This document shows, one piece after another, positions 40,463 through 48,737 of a stretch of DNA of 57,121 bases. The DNA is taken from assembly GCA_902782305.1 (NCBI GenBank), contig CACZMV010000013.1, positions 1 to 57,121 on the forward strand. The letters run 5' to 3'. Origin of the DNA: an uncultured Prevotellaceae bacterium. GTDB taxonomy: Bacteria > Bacteroidota > Bacteroidia > Bacteroidales > Bacteroidaceae. The position numbers and the translations under genes were made by a program. The notes below the pieces were generated by a model. It saw only the letters and a program-made list of their open reading frames with translations, ran no database searches and was not told the origin of the DNA. The stretch's first letter is position 1. Each line of letters begins with the position of its first letter.

Positions 40463-41958
40463 GCATTTATCTTGTTAATTACATAATTTTGTCCAAGGAT
40501 GGCCTCACAAGTGTTTATGGCCGTTAATGGCACACCACAGAAGCCATGCAAATTGTTGTTTTGCCCTGTCAACAGCAAATTCTTCACTTTAGTAACAACT
40601 GGAAGTTGTGATAATGTCATGTTCTGACAATTCTTGCTGAAACCACAAATACTACCATCCTTAACAGCATAGAAATCTCGTATAGTGAGTGGTGATGAGG
40701 TGTTTATATGCTCTATACAGCCACTGAAGCCAGGATGCATGTCTTCTATTTGAGATAAAAGTTCCCGAGCTCTCTCTCTCTTCCATATTTCGTAGTCTTC
40801 GCCTCGATGACCTGTGGTGGTGTCTTCCCATTTTTTTACCATCTCAAATGACATGGGAGATGTAATCAATACCTTTGATGCATACTCGCTCTGTTCTGAT
40901 GTCGGTGGTGTCATTAAAAGGAAACCTAATGGCCATGGTCGGTCTGTACGAGAAAAGTTCCATACATCATCATAGCGAGTCATATAATACTCTGAATAAT
41001 TCAGGTATGGAAACGACTTAGGCTTTAGCTTTATATATAAAGAAAAAGCCGAGTGTGTATTAGGGATAGAGTTAAGTCGTTCACGATAAGACTTTGGAAA
41101 AGCTTTTTCATCTGTCAGTTGTAATAAAGTGCAGGGATGAATATCTGAAATATAATAGTCGGCAGTATGTTTTTGACCATCTTTGTCGATAACATAATCT
41201 ACTTTTCTGTCATTAATCTCAATCCACTCTATTTTTTTATTAGGCAACACCTGTCCTCCAAGTCCTGTAATGAGGTCTGCTAGCAATTGGGCAAAATGTC
41301 CACTGCCATCTACAAACCTACTTTCTCCTTCTATATATAGTGTACTGATGATGGCATGTATGTAGGCAGGTGTTTCATGTGCCCTGCCACCATAAAGCGG
41401 ATTCATATATGCTAAAACACTACGTAGTTTTTTGTTGTTAGTGTGTCTTGCTATGAAATCATCGGCAGCAAGCATAAAGTCGTCAGACTGTGTAAAAAAG
41501 CTCATCTGTCCTTGAGAGGGACGTAAATTGAATAAATCAACATGGTCTGAGATTCCGAAAATGTCATCAACATATTTCTCAAGATTCTCACGTTCTTCGG
41601 GAAAGCTTTGTGTCAAGGAATCAATAAAACCCTCACGCCCTTTTGCCAGAGTGTAATAGGCTTTGTCTTCTGCAAAGTATAGTCGGTCTGTACAGTTATC
41701 ATCAACATTACGTAAATTCACTTTGTCTAGAATGCCGAGATAGCGACAAATACGCCAAGTGTTACCATTCGGCTGCATGCCACCTATGATATGCATTCCT
41801 GTATCAAAATGCTCTCCAAAACGCTGAAAAGTCTGTAAACCACCACCAATAAGAGCATTCTTTTCTAGGATAGTTACCTCAAAGCCTTCCTTGCTCAGGA
41901 TGGCACCAGTAAACAGACCACCCAATCCTGCTCCTATGATGACAACCTTTTGTTTCAT
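40450..41958 (-). CDS. FAD-dependent oxidoreductase, phytoene desaturase/isomerase-like (copy 2)
   Basis: A 502-residue flavoprotein of the CrtI/CrtISO superfamily. The dinucleotide fold is IIGAGLGGLFTGAILSKEG at residues 6-24, with EKN ending the second strand, and a C-terminal FAD motif near LLTGQNNNLHGFCGVPLTA. It overlaps the paralog upstream by ATGA. Members desaturate, isomerise or saturate conjugated polyenes; a role in setting double-bond geometry or saturation of the product is inference. Confidence 0.85.
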   Translation of the reverse strand: MKQKVVIIGAGLGGLFTGAILSKEGFEVTILEKNALIGGGLQTFQRFGEHFDTGMHIIGGMQPNGNTWRICRYLGILDKVNLRNVDDNCTDRLYFAEDKAYYTLAKGREGFIDSLTQSFPEERENLEKYVDDIFGISDHVDLFNLRPSQGQMSFFTQSDDFMLAADDFIARHTNNKKLRSVLAYMNPLYGGRAHETPAYIHAIISTLYIEGESRFVDGSGHFAQLLADLITGLGGQVLPNKKIEWIEINDRKVDYVIDKDGQKHTADYYISDIHPCTLLQLTDEKAFPKSYRERLNSIPNTHSAFSLYIKLKPKSFPYLNYSEYYMTRYDDVWNFSRTDRPWPLGFLLMTPPTSEQSEYASKVLITSPMSFEMVKKWEDTTTGHRGEDYEIWKRERARELLSQIEDMHPGFSGCIEHINTSSPLTIRDFYAVKDGSICGFSKNCQNMTLSQLPVVTKVKNLLLTGQNNNLHGFCGVPLTAINTCEAILGQNYVINKINACKE

Positions 41959-43457
41959 ATCTTATTTGCTTCGATGATTTGTTTATGTATATGTTCCGCT
42001 GTTAATAACTCGCTGCAAGTGACAATGGTTCCAACGGACACTCCTAAGATTCCATGTGAATTGATGTTTTGCCCTGTTTGTAGTACATTTGGTATTTTTG
42101 TTCGATGAGGAACCCTACATGCTACCCCTAAGTGAATATCATGGGCTATACCATACATGCTTCCTCCCTCTGTTCCGGTATAGTCGTAGTATGTCAGCGG
42201 GGTAGAGGTGTAATAGTGCTTTATGCTTGAACGTAAACCAGGGAATTGTTGCTCCACGGAGTCTAATAATAGTTCCGCTTTATGTTTTTTGAAGGCTTCA
42301 TAATCCTTGCCTCGATGTCCAATCTTTGTGCCTTTCCACATCTCAACATCTTTCATGTTCATGTAGGAGAGAATGACACCAGTCTTGGCAAAACGTGGTT
42401 TCTCCTCTTGGCAAAAATGCATATAAAGATATCCCTTTGGCCAAGAACTCTCATCGTATTTATCACAATCCCAAGGTGTGCCATAGTTATAGCCATAGAA
42501 ATTGTAGTTCTGATAGGGAACAATATTATCTTTGAAATCCAAATACACGGAGAAACCACCTATTGTTTGAGGGATAGAATGAATGCGATTTCGAAAAGCA
42601 GGACGTATGAGCTTAGAATCAATGAGTTCGAGAGTTCGTTGTGGATGAGCATCAGAAATCACATAGTCACATGGAAGGATGTTGTTGCCATTCACTTCAA
42701 CGCCAGTGGCATGAGTTTCATCACAAATAATCTTTGTAACTTTACTATTAGCAATTACGTGCCCACCATATTTCTCAATAGTGCGACTCATTGATTGTGC
42801 AATCTTATCGCTACCTCCAACTATTCTGTATGCACTCTGATTAAAAAAGTCCATAATGAAAGCATGTGTAGAGAATGGTGTCTTGTCTATCTCTGCAGCA
42901 TATAAGGGAAGTGAACCTACCAAAACCTTTGCAAGTAAAGGGTCGGTAATCACATTGTCAATAACCTCATTTATAGAGCGTAACTGGTATTCGGTATTGA
43001 TTGCAGTATCACTCTCTGCATATCTAAGAGTATGAAGAGTTGATGCACTTGATACTTTTTCAATAAGGTCGAAATATAAATTCAACTGTTTACGCTGATG
43101 AGGAAAATCAATGCACATTTGCTCAATAAACTGCTGTCGACCATTTGCAAATCTATATCTTTTTCCGTCAAGACATACCACATCATACCCATCCTTGTCA
43201 AGAGGAGATAATTGAATGTCTTTCTTTACTTCAAGATACTGTAATATACGGTCAAGTGTCTGTCCTTCAGCAGCGCTTCCAATAAAATGCATACCTGTTT
43301 CAAAGCGGGCACCTCTGCGAGTGAAGCATTGAAGACAACCTCCTATTTGATGTCCCTGTTCTAAAACAGTGATATCATAACCGTTTTTTGCAAGGATGAC
43401 TCCGCAAGAGAGACCACCCATTCCGCTTCCTATGATGATAACTTGTTGCTTAGACAT
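41955..43457 (-). CDS. FAD-dependent oxidoreductase, phytoene desaturase/isomerase-like (copy 1)
   Basis: A 500-residue paralog of the next gene. The FAD fold is IIGSGMGGLSCGVILAKNG at residues 7-25 followed by LEQ; the C-terminal FAD-contact segment is VLQTGQNINSHGILGVSVG. The two share layout along the whole length (GxHFDTG/ARFETG near residue 50, a FAQLL/KIAQSM segment and a shared DYxxSDxHP). They probably act as a pair or arose by duplication. Confidence 0.85.
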   Translation of the reverse strand: MSKQQVIIIGSGMGGLSCGVILAKNGYDITVLEQGHQIGGCLQCFTRRGARFETGMHFIGSAAEGQTLDRILQYLEVKKDIQLSPLDKDGYDVVCLDGKRYRFANGRQQFIEQMCIDFPHQRKQLNLYFDLIEKVSSASTLHTLRYAESDTAINTEYQLRSINEVIDNVITDPLLAKVLVGSLPLYAAEIDKTPFSTHAFIMDFFNQSAYRIVGGSDKIAQSMSRTIEKYGGHVIANSKVTKIICDETHATGVEVNGNNILPCDYVISDAHPQRTLELIDSKLIRPAFRNRIHSIPQTIGGFSVYLDFKDNIVPYQNYNFYGYNYGTPWDCDKYDESSWPKGYLYMHFCQEEKPRFAKTGVILSYMNMKDVEMWKGTKIGHRGKDYEAFKKHKAELLLDSVEQQFPGLRSSIKHYYTSTPLTYYDYTGTEGGSMYGIAHDIHLGVACRVPHRTKIPNVLQTGQNINSHGILGVSVGTIVTCSELLTAEHIHKQIIEANKI

Positions 43458-44955
43458 CCTGTTCTATTAAATTGGCTAATTGTTCGTATTTCGATATATA
43501 GTGCTTCCTCATGTGAGAAGCTTGTTGCTTTGCATCGCCGATTGCTTGTAATTGTGATTGCGTGATGGGTTGACCAATCTCCACATAAATGGGACCTTTA
43601 TTGAGATGATAAGTCTTCTTACGCAAAATCTTTCCAGGACCATATAGATACATGGGTATAACATCAAGGCCTAACTTCTCTGCAATATAAAAAGCACCCT
43701 TATGGAAACGCCCTATTCGACAATCCTTGGACCTTGTTCCTTCTGGATAAACCGCAATACTGTATCCACGATCTACTAACGATTGTAATTTGGGTAACAG
43801 TTCGTCAATACCGTCAGCTACAGGATAAAATTCAGCATTACGTATCAAAAGACCATATAAAGGGTTATTCCATACCCATTGGTTGGTGAGGAAAATAATA
43901 TTCGGAGAGAAAATTAGTTGACATGCTAAGTCTATATGTGATTGATGATTACATATAATTACAGAAGGCTTGGTAAAATCAACATATTCATTTTTCTTAT
44001 AAGTAAATCTTGTGCCTGGGATACCATGCTTTAACATAATGAATCGGGTAGAATGATAGATTAGACGATGCAGATTTTTCCGTTTCTTTTCTGTCATCTT
44101 GCCAATCTTTACATATAGCCAGACTATTGGTGTTATTACGCATAAACAAAAGAACAATACGAACAATAGCGAATATACTGTCCGAATGATGTTCCCCCAA
44201 AAGCGGAATAATCGCAAAGGTAAACCATAGGTGATGGCCAAAAAGCATAAGATCGTATTTAAAATACTGATACGAGCAAAGTCTATTCCTGGGCGGAAAT
44301 GGCTTACTCGTTGTTCTTGTGGAGGGTAATAAACATCAATGTCGATAGGTATAAGTTTTACTCCATGCCAAGAAGCAAAAACCAAAAGCTCGAGTTCTGC
44401 CTCATATCGTGATGTCAGCAATCCTAGACCATAAAGTTTCTTCAGTGGGTAGAGACGATATCCGGTTTGTGTGTCAGACAAATGATGGCCCGTCTGAACG
44501 TAAAACCAGAAATTTGAGAACTTGTTGGCAAAACTGCTTCCTTTTGATCGAGTCACACCATCCAGTTTCCTGCTTCCAAGAATCAGTGTACCTGGATGCT
44601 GTTGATTAGCTGCCAGGAAGTATTTGATATCAGATGGAAAATGTTGCCCATCACCATCTAATGTGATAGCGTATGAGAAGTTATGTATTAAAGCACACTT
44701 AAATCCTCTTTTTAATGCATATCCTTTGCCATGATTCTTCTCATATTCCACAAGGATTATGCCCTTTATCTCATGAAGGATAGATGAAGTGTTATCTGTA
44801 GAACCATCGTTAACTACTATGACGTCACGACATTCCTGTAATGCATCATGCACAACGGAAGCAATCGTCCCACCGTTATTGTAGGTTGGAATGATTACAC
44901 AGATGCCTCTATCGTGCAACAACTGTTTCTGCTTGTCTTTACTGCTTTCCGTCAT
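43450..44955 (-). CDS. Glycosyltransferase 2 / PlsC acyltransferase fusion
   Basis: A 501-residue two-domain enzyme. Residues 15-230 form a GT-A family 2 glycosyltransferase (CVIIPTYNN, VVNDGSTDNT, TLDGDGQHFP), like dolichol-phosphate-mannose synthase. Two TM helices lie near 235-290. The rest is a PlsC domain with CNHQSHIDLACQ and YPEGTRSKD. An ATG 66 bases earlier is rejected because it overlaps the upstream gene too far. Such fusions suit one-step building of a glycolipid or acyl-phospholipid anchor for a polyene. Confidence 0.88.
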   Translation of the reverse strand: MTESSKDKQKQLLHDRGICVIIPTYNNGGTIASVVHDALQECRDVIVVNDGSTDNTSSILHEIKGIILVEYEKNHGKGYALKRGFKCALIHNFSYAITLDGDGQHFPSDIKYFLAANQQHPGTLILGSRKLDGVTRSKGSSFANKFSNFWFYVQTGHHLSDTQTGYRLYPLKKLYGLGLLTSRYEAELELLVFASWHGVKLIPIDIDVYYPPQEQRVSHFRPGIDFARISILNTILCFLAITYGLPLRLFRFWGNIIRTVYSLLFVLFFCLCVITPIVWLYVKIGKMTEKKRKNLHRLIYHSTRFIMLKHGIPGTRFTYKKNEYVDFTKPSVIICNHQSHIDLACQLIFSPNIIFLTNQWVWNNPLYGLLIRNAEFYPVADGIDELLPKLQSLVDRGYSIAVYPEGTRSKDCRIGRFHKGAFYIAEKLGLDVIPMYLYGPGKILRKKTYHLNKGPIYVEIGQPITQSQLQAIGDAKQQASHMRKHYISKYEQLANLIEQDV

Positions 44956-45328
44956 GACATTTACATGAAAAAGAGAGTTTTGCCAGAGTAGTGTCATTTG
45001 ACAGGAGATGAACTTGAACATGATAAGTGTTGCCGTTCTCCTCTGTCGTTATCTTATCAAAAATGCAAGAAATCTGAGGCGTTGTTATGGGAGATATTAT
45101 GCTCAAGAACTTAACATTTTTAACAAGATAGATTTTTAATCGTTTTGCTAAAGAATCCTCTAACAATTCCTTAGCGATTTGAATGATGCATACGCCTGGC
45201 GTTATGGGCTCATTAGGGAAATGAGCTTGATAGATAAAGTGGTTGGCATCTAACTTGATGTTATAACTTATCTTATCATCAGAAATGTCCTTAGCGACTA
45301 TTGTATAGAGATTATTGAGTAATTGCAT
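44939..45328 (-). CDS. 3-hydroxyacyl-ACP dehydratase, FabZ-like hotdog (ApeI-like)
   Basis: A 129-residue hotdog protein with the FabZ/FabA active-site pattern HFPNEPITPGVCIIQ near residues 36-50. It would remove water from 3-hydroxyacyl-ACP intermediates to give each double bond. The first ATG at 45328 is used; the TTG six bases upstream is less likely. It overlaps the preceding secreted-protein gene by 17 bases. Confidence 0.82.
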   Translation of the reverse strand: MQLLNNLYTIVAKDISDDKISYNIKLDANHFIYQAHFPNEPITPGVCIIQIAKELLEDSLAKRLKIYLVKNVKFLSIISPITTPQISCIFDKITTEENGNTYHVQVHLLSNDTTLAKLSFSCKCHDGKQ

Positions 45329-45737
45329 TATCAACTGGTTTGAAGTTATAAGTTATATTTCTACGTTTATTGATGTATTGAGTTTCTCCTTGCTTCAAGC
45401 ATTGAAGTAACTGGGCTAGGTCTTTGCGCAGAACACGATGAATATACCATTTGTCCATTGCACCAAATACACTGCATAATTTAACCTTTTCTTTTTTCGG
45501 ATAATAGATGAAATCAATAGCCGTGATACCAAACTCGTTGATAAGACTGCCTTTTATTACATGCTCATCATAAAGTAAAATACAAATGCCACTGATATAT
45601 GCTTGGGGCATTTCGATATATGCGTCATATCGAATGCTTTCTCCCTCATGGAGAGGAAGAAGGCATTTGTCTTGTCCTACAGCGGTGATCTGCAAAAGAC
45701 TATTGAATAACAAACATATGAGGATGAATAGTCTCAT
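45312..45737 (-). CDS. Small secreted protein of unknown function
   Basis: A 141-residue protein with a signal peptide (MRLFILICLLFNSLLQITAV). The mature part is beta-rich with Tyr, Ile and a few Cys residues, and no motif I recognise. In proteobacterial aryl polyene clusters a small DUF3261 lipoprotein follows the LolA-like gene; this protein sits in the same place but lacks a lipobox. It may be its functional counterpart (inference). Overlaps the LolA-like gene by 38 bases. Confidence 0.7.
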   Translation of the reverse strand: MRLFILICLLFNSLLQITAVGQDKCLLPLHEGESIRYDAYIEMPQAYISGICILLYDEHVIKGSLINEFGITAIDFIYYPKKEKVKLCSVFGAMDKWYIHRVLRKDLAQLLQCLKQGETQYINKRRNITYNFKPVDNAITQ

Positions 45738-46320
45738 TGATACGTATATTCTTCAGTTCTATAATTGTTTTCTCTCCGTTTTTGTCGTAGAGTTCTACTG
45801 TATTTACTACTGATTTCTTCGCATGAAAGTGCAATACGAGTTTTTGGAACATCTGTTTCATATCTTTGCGTTGAGGCAGGAGTGTGGCTACCCATTCGTT
45901 CCCAATGGTAGCAATGCTGACTTTGTAATTCTTGTCATCAGCCAGGCAATTGCCAACCACACTGCTCATCATGATACGAACAATCTCTCTGAAAAGTTTG
46001 TTTTGTTTGATATCTATCAAATCATTTCGTTGCTTATTCTTTAGCAATACCTTATCGTTGTTTAAAATGAAGGTGTATGAATAGGGTGAAGTGTATTCCC
46101 AGCGTAGTTTGTTGCTTTGTTGATAGTACATCTTACCATGAGATACGAAATCGTTATTAAGCATTTTCAGGTGCTTGGTTTGTACGAAGTCACACTGCAT
46201 GGTCTTCATGGCAGAAGCTGTTTGATTTACCTTCTGCTTTATTTGCTCTTCTGTAAGTTGCTGGGCTGACAGAGGTATGATATGAGATAGTATCAATATT
46301 AAAAATAAAAGTCTCTTCAT
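45700..46320 (-). CDS. LolA-like periplasmic outer-membrane carrier protein
   Basis: A 206-residue protein with signal peptide (MKRLLFLILILSHIIPLSA). The mature start, TASAMKTMQCDFVQTKHLKM, followed by GKMYYQQSNKLRWEYTSPY, is the LolA/DUF4292-like signature: an incomplete beta-barrel that shields a lipid. In aryl polyene clusters the LolA homolog is thought to ferry the product to the outer membrane, together with the MMPL exporter. The start at 46320 avoids overlap with the EamA gene. Confidence 0.88.
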   Translation of the reverse strand: MKRLLFLILILSHIIPLSAQQLTEEQIKQKVNQTASAMKTMQCDFVQTKHLKMLNNDFVSHGKMYYQQSNKLRWEYTSPYSYTFILNNDKVLLKNKQRNDLIDIKQNKLFREIVRIMMSSVVGNCLADDKNYKVSIATIGNEWVATLLPQRKDMKQMFQKLVLHFHAKKSVVNTVELYDKNGEKTIIELKNIRINETIHPHMFVIQ

Positions 46321-46321
46321 G

Positions 46322-46675
46322 TCATTTAGCAATTAATAAACACCCTAATATGATGAATGCCACCCCTATCCACTTTAACAACGAAACATCTTCGTGGAAA
46401 AACATGATGGCTGCTAACATTCCAAAGACATAACTCAGGCTTACCATTGGATAAGCTGTGCTGAACTCGAAATGTTTGATAATATACATCCAGAGCAGTG
46501 AGGCACCGGCGAAAAACAGTCCACTGGTGGCAAACTGCCAGTTTGATAACATTTTTATCCAGAACTCGCGAGTCCAGCTAAATGCAGGCATACGGGTCAT
46601 TGCATATTTCAAGAACACCTGCCCCGCTGTAAGAAAGATGCTCTGTAGAACAGCATAAGGAATTATTCTCCACAT
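46322..46675 (-). CDS. Small EamA/SMR-like membrane protein
   Basis: A 117-residue four-helix membrane protein of the drug/metabolite transporter superfamily, about half the size of full EamA proteins and like ArnE/ArnF. The C-terminal FEFSTAYPMVSLSYVFGMLA and IGVAFIILGCLLI are typical. It probably works as a dimer and may flip a lipid intermediate. It overlaps the ketosynthase gene by 13 bases. Confidence 0.82.
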   Translation of the reverse strand: MWRIIPYAVLQSIFLTAGQVFLKYAMTRMPAFSWTREFWIKMLSNWQFATSGLFFAGASLLWMYIIKHFEFSTAYPMVSLSYVFGMLAAIMFFHEDVSLLKWIGVAFIILGCLLIAK

Positions 46676-48441
46676 GTTAAGATCATCGCTATTGAATGAA
46701 TGGAAGGCTGTTCACTTTCGCCCAATCTTTGCATGATTGAACTAAACACGTGAGTAGTTTCATCATGACAACCCACCAGAATCGTTTTATATTTGCCACT
46801 GCGCAACTGCATTTCTGCATCACGTATGGCCCACTTCAGAGAATCTTCGTCTTGCGTATACGTCACATTATAACCATGACAACCAAGACGAATGGCAATA
46901 TTACTGCTAATAGTATTGTGCGTACTTTGCATGAAATAGGTAGGCTTTAACGAACCTTCACCTTCCTCTATTAGTTGTAGAAGAAGTCGCTCTGAGTTCT
47001 CCAGGCATCCCATCGATGTACCAGTAATAATCGCATCGGGCTTTTCAATTCCTGCATCTTTTAAGGCTTTCAATGAAGATAAGAGCGAACTCTTCATGAT
47101 TTTCCCCATTCGACGCGTTTCCATTGGCGTTACGTAGTTACGAACTTCTGTTAACTGGTCTTCTGAGGTTATTTCAACCTTCGACACGATACGAATAAAA
47201 CTTTTCTGTAATCTATGTTTATTTTCTGTATCATCTGATTGTAGTGAAGAAACAATTAATGAAGAGTCATTACCTCCAAAACCAAATGAATTGCATAGCA
47301 CATTGTGTATGGAACTGTGGTCTTCTCCCATTGAAGGTGTTATACCATCCGTCATTTGCTGTGTCCAACCTAAGTTTGCAGGTATGAACTGGTGGCGTAA
47401 AGCCAGCAGACAGATTACAAGTTCGATGCTTCCTGATGCGCTGGTCGTATGACCCGTAAAGGATTTTGTAGAGCTGATGAATGGCATCTGACTTCCAAAC
47501 ACACGTTTCAAGGCAGCACTTTCTGACAGATCATTGTTGGGAGTACCAGTACCATGTGCATTCACATATTGTATGTCTTCTGGTTTCATATGTGCCATCT
47601 GCAGAGCTTCCCTCATTGCAAGGAAAGCTCCTTCTCCATTTTCAGAAGATGCCGTTTGATGGAAAGCATCACAGGCATTACCGTACCCACGCAAATAACC
47701 ATGAATTTCCGCATGGCGCTTGTGTGCAGCATCTTCCTTTTCCAAAACAAGATATGCAGCACCTTCGCCCAAATTCAAACCTTCACGTTTCTCGTCAAAG
47801 GGCCGGCATTGTTTGTGATCAAGAATCATGAGCGAGTTAAAACCATTTAGGTGGAACAAGGAAAGAGCCTCGGAACCGCCAGCAATCACCATGTCTGCTT
47901 GTCCGTCTTTGAGTAGATTTGCCCCCAAAATGATAGCATTGGCAGCTGATGAACAAGCAGTTGATATGGTGGTGTATTCTGCAAAAATGTCGAAATAGTC
48001 GGCTAATAGTTGAGTGCTGCTTCCTGCACTATGATACTTCATGCATCCTAGATGGTCATCAGAAATCTGGAGGTCCTTGAAAAAACGTTCTGTAATATCC
48101 ATTCCAGCCACTGTGGTACCAGATATCAGAACCACTCTTAAAGCCTTTCCTTTAACATCGTTGCTGTCTATCCCTGCATCCGTCAAAGCTTGTCGAACAG
48201 CCAATATACTCATCAAAGTGGTTCGGTTGACATACGTATCCTTCTCAAGACCTAATTGTTTTTTCATCTCGTCATTAGTCAAGGGGACTTCACCTACAGG
48301 CAAGTCATGATGAATAGAGTTTAAATACTTTATCTCACTAATACCTGTACGCTTCTCCCTTAGGGATTTTAGCACTTGTTGCTTATCCAATCCGATAGCA
48401 CATACAATGCCTTCACCTGTAATGACGATGTCGTTTCTCAC
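46663..48441 (-). CDS. Beta-ketoacyl-ACP synthase fused to a C-terminal KS-like half domain (592 aa)
   Basis: Residues 1-405 form a complete ketosynthase with catalytic Cys in STACSSAANAI near 161, His in NAHGTGTPNND near 295 and His in FTGHTTSASGS near 332. Residues about 420-592 form a second, half thiolase-fold domain (ETRRMGKIMKSSL, then PDAIITGTSMGCLENSERLL, QSTHNTISSNIA, HDETTHVF) like the Ketoacyl-synt_2 family of ApeC, which acts as chain-length partner. Thus catalytic and chain-length subunits appear joined in one chain. An ACP gene lies 28 bases upstream. Confidence 0.9.
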   Translation of the reverse strand: MRNDIVITGEGIVCAIGLDKQQVLKSLREKRTGISEIKYLNSIHHDLPVGEVPLTNDEMKKQLGLEKDTYVNRTTLMSILAVRQALTDAGIDSNDVKGKALRVVLISGTTVAGMDITERFFKDLQISDDHLGCMKYHSAGSSTQLLADYFDIFAEYTTISTACSSAANAIILGANLLKDGQADMVIAGGSEALSLFHLNGFNSLMILDHKQCRPFDEKREGLNLGEGAAYLVLEKEDAAHKRHAEIHGYLRGYGNACDAFHQTASSENGEGAFLAMREALQMAHMKPEDIQYVNAHGTGTPNNDLSESAALKRVFGSQMPFISSTKSFTGHTTSASGSIELVICLLALRHQFIPANLGWTQQMTDGITPSMGEDHSSIHNVLCNSFGFGGNDSSLIVSSLQSDDTENKHRLQKSFIRIVSKVEITSEDQLTEVRNYVTPMETRRMGKIMKSSLLSSLKALKDAGIEKPDAIITGTSMGCLENSERLLLQLIEEGEGSLKPTYFMQSTHNTISSNIAIRLGCHGYNVTYTQDEDSLKWAIRDAEMQLRSGKYKTILVGCHDETTHVFSSIMQRLGESEQPSIHSIAMILTCGE

Positions 48442-48469
48442 TTTAATTTAGATTTTAGAAACCGTATTT

Positions 48470-48727
48470 TTACTTAGTACGATGCTGACTGACATATTCT
48501 GCAATCGTCTTTACACTTTGGAAAATTGCTTTTCCTTCTGCAGGGTTTGCGAGCTTTATTCCATAGTTTTTTTCTATCAGCACAATAAGCTCCAATGCGT
48601 CAATAGAGTCCAAACCAAGGCCAGAACCAAATAATGGCTCATCGTCCTTGATGTCATCAGGAGTCATCTCTTCAAGATTTAGGGCATCAATAATCTTTTC
48701 TTTCAGTTCTTTTATTAATGTTTCCAT
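48470..48727 (-). CDS. Acyl carrier protein
   Basis: An 85-residue acidic carrier with LGLDSIDALELIV, the Ser at about residue 41 being the phosphopantetheine site. It lies between two ketosynthase genes and probably carries the growing chain. Confidence 0.93.
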   Translation of the reverse strand: METLIKELKEKIIDALNLEEMTPDDIKDDEPLFGSGLGLDSIDALELIVLIEKNYGIKLANPAEGKAIFQSVKTIAEYVSQHRTK

Positions 48728-48737
48728 AATTGTTTGA

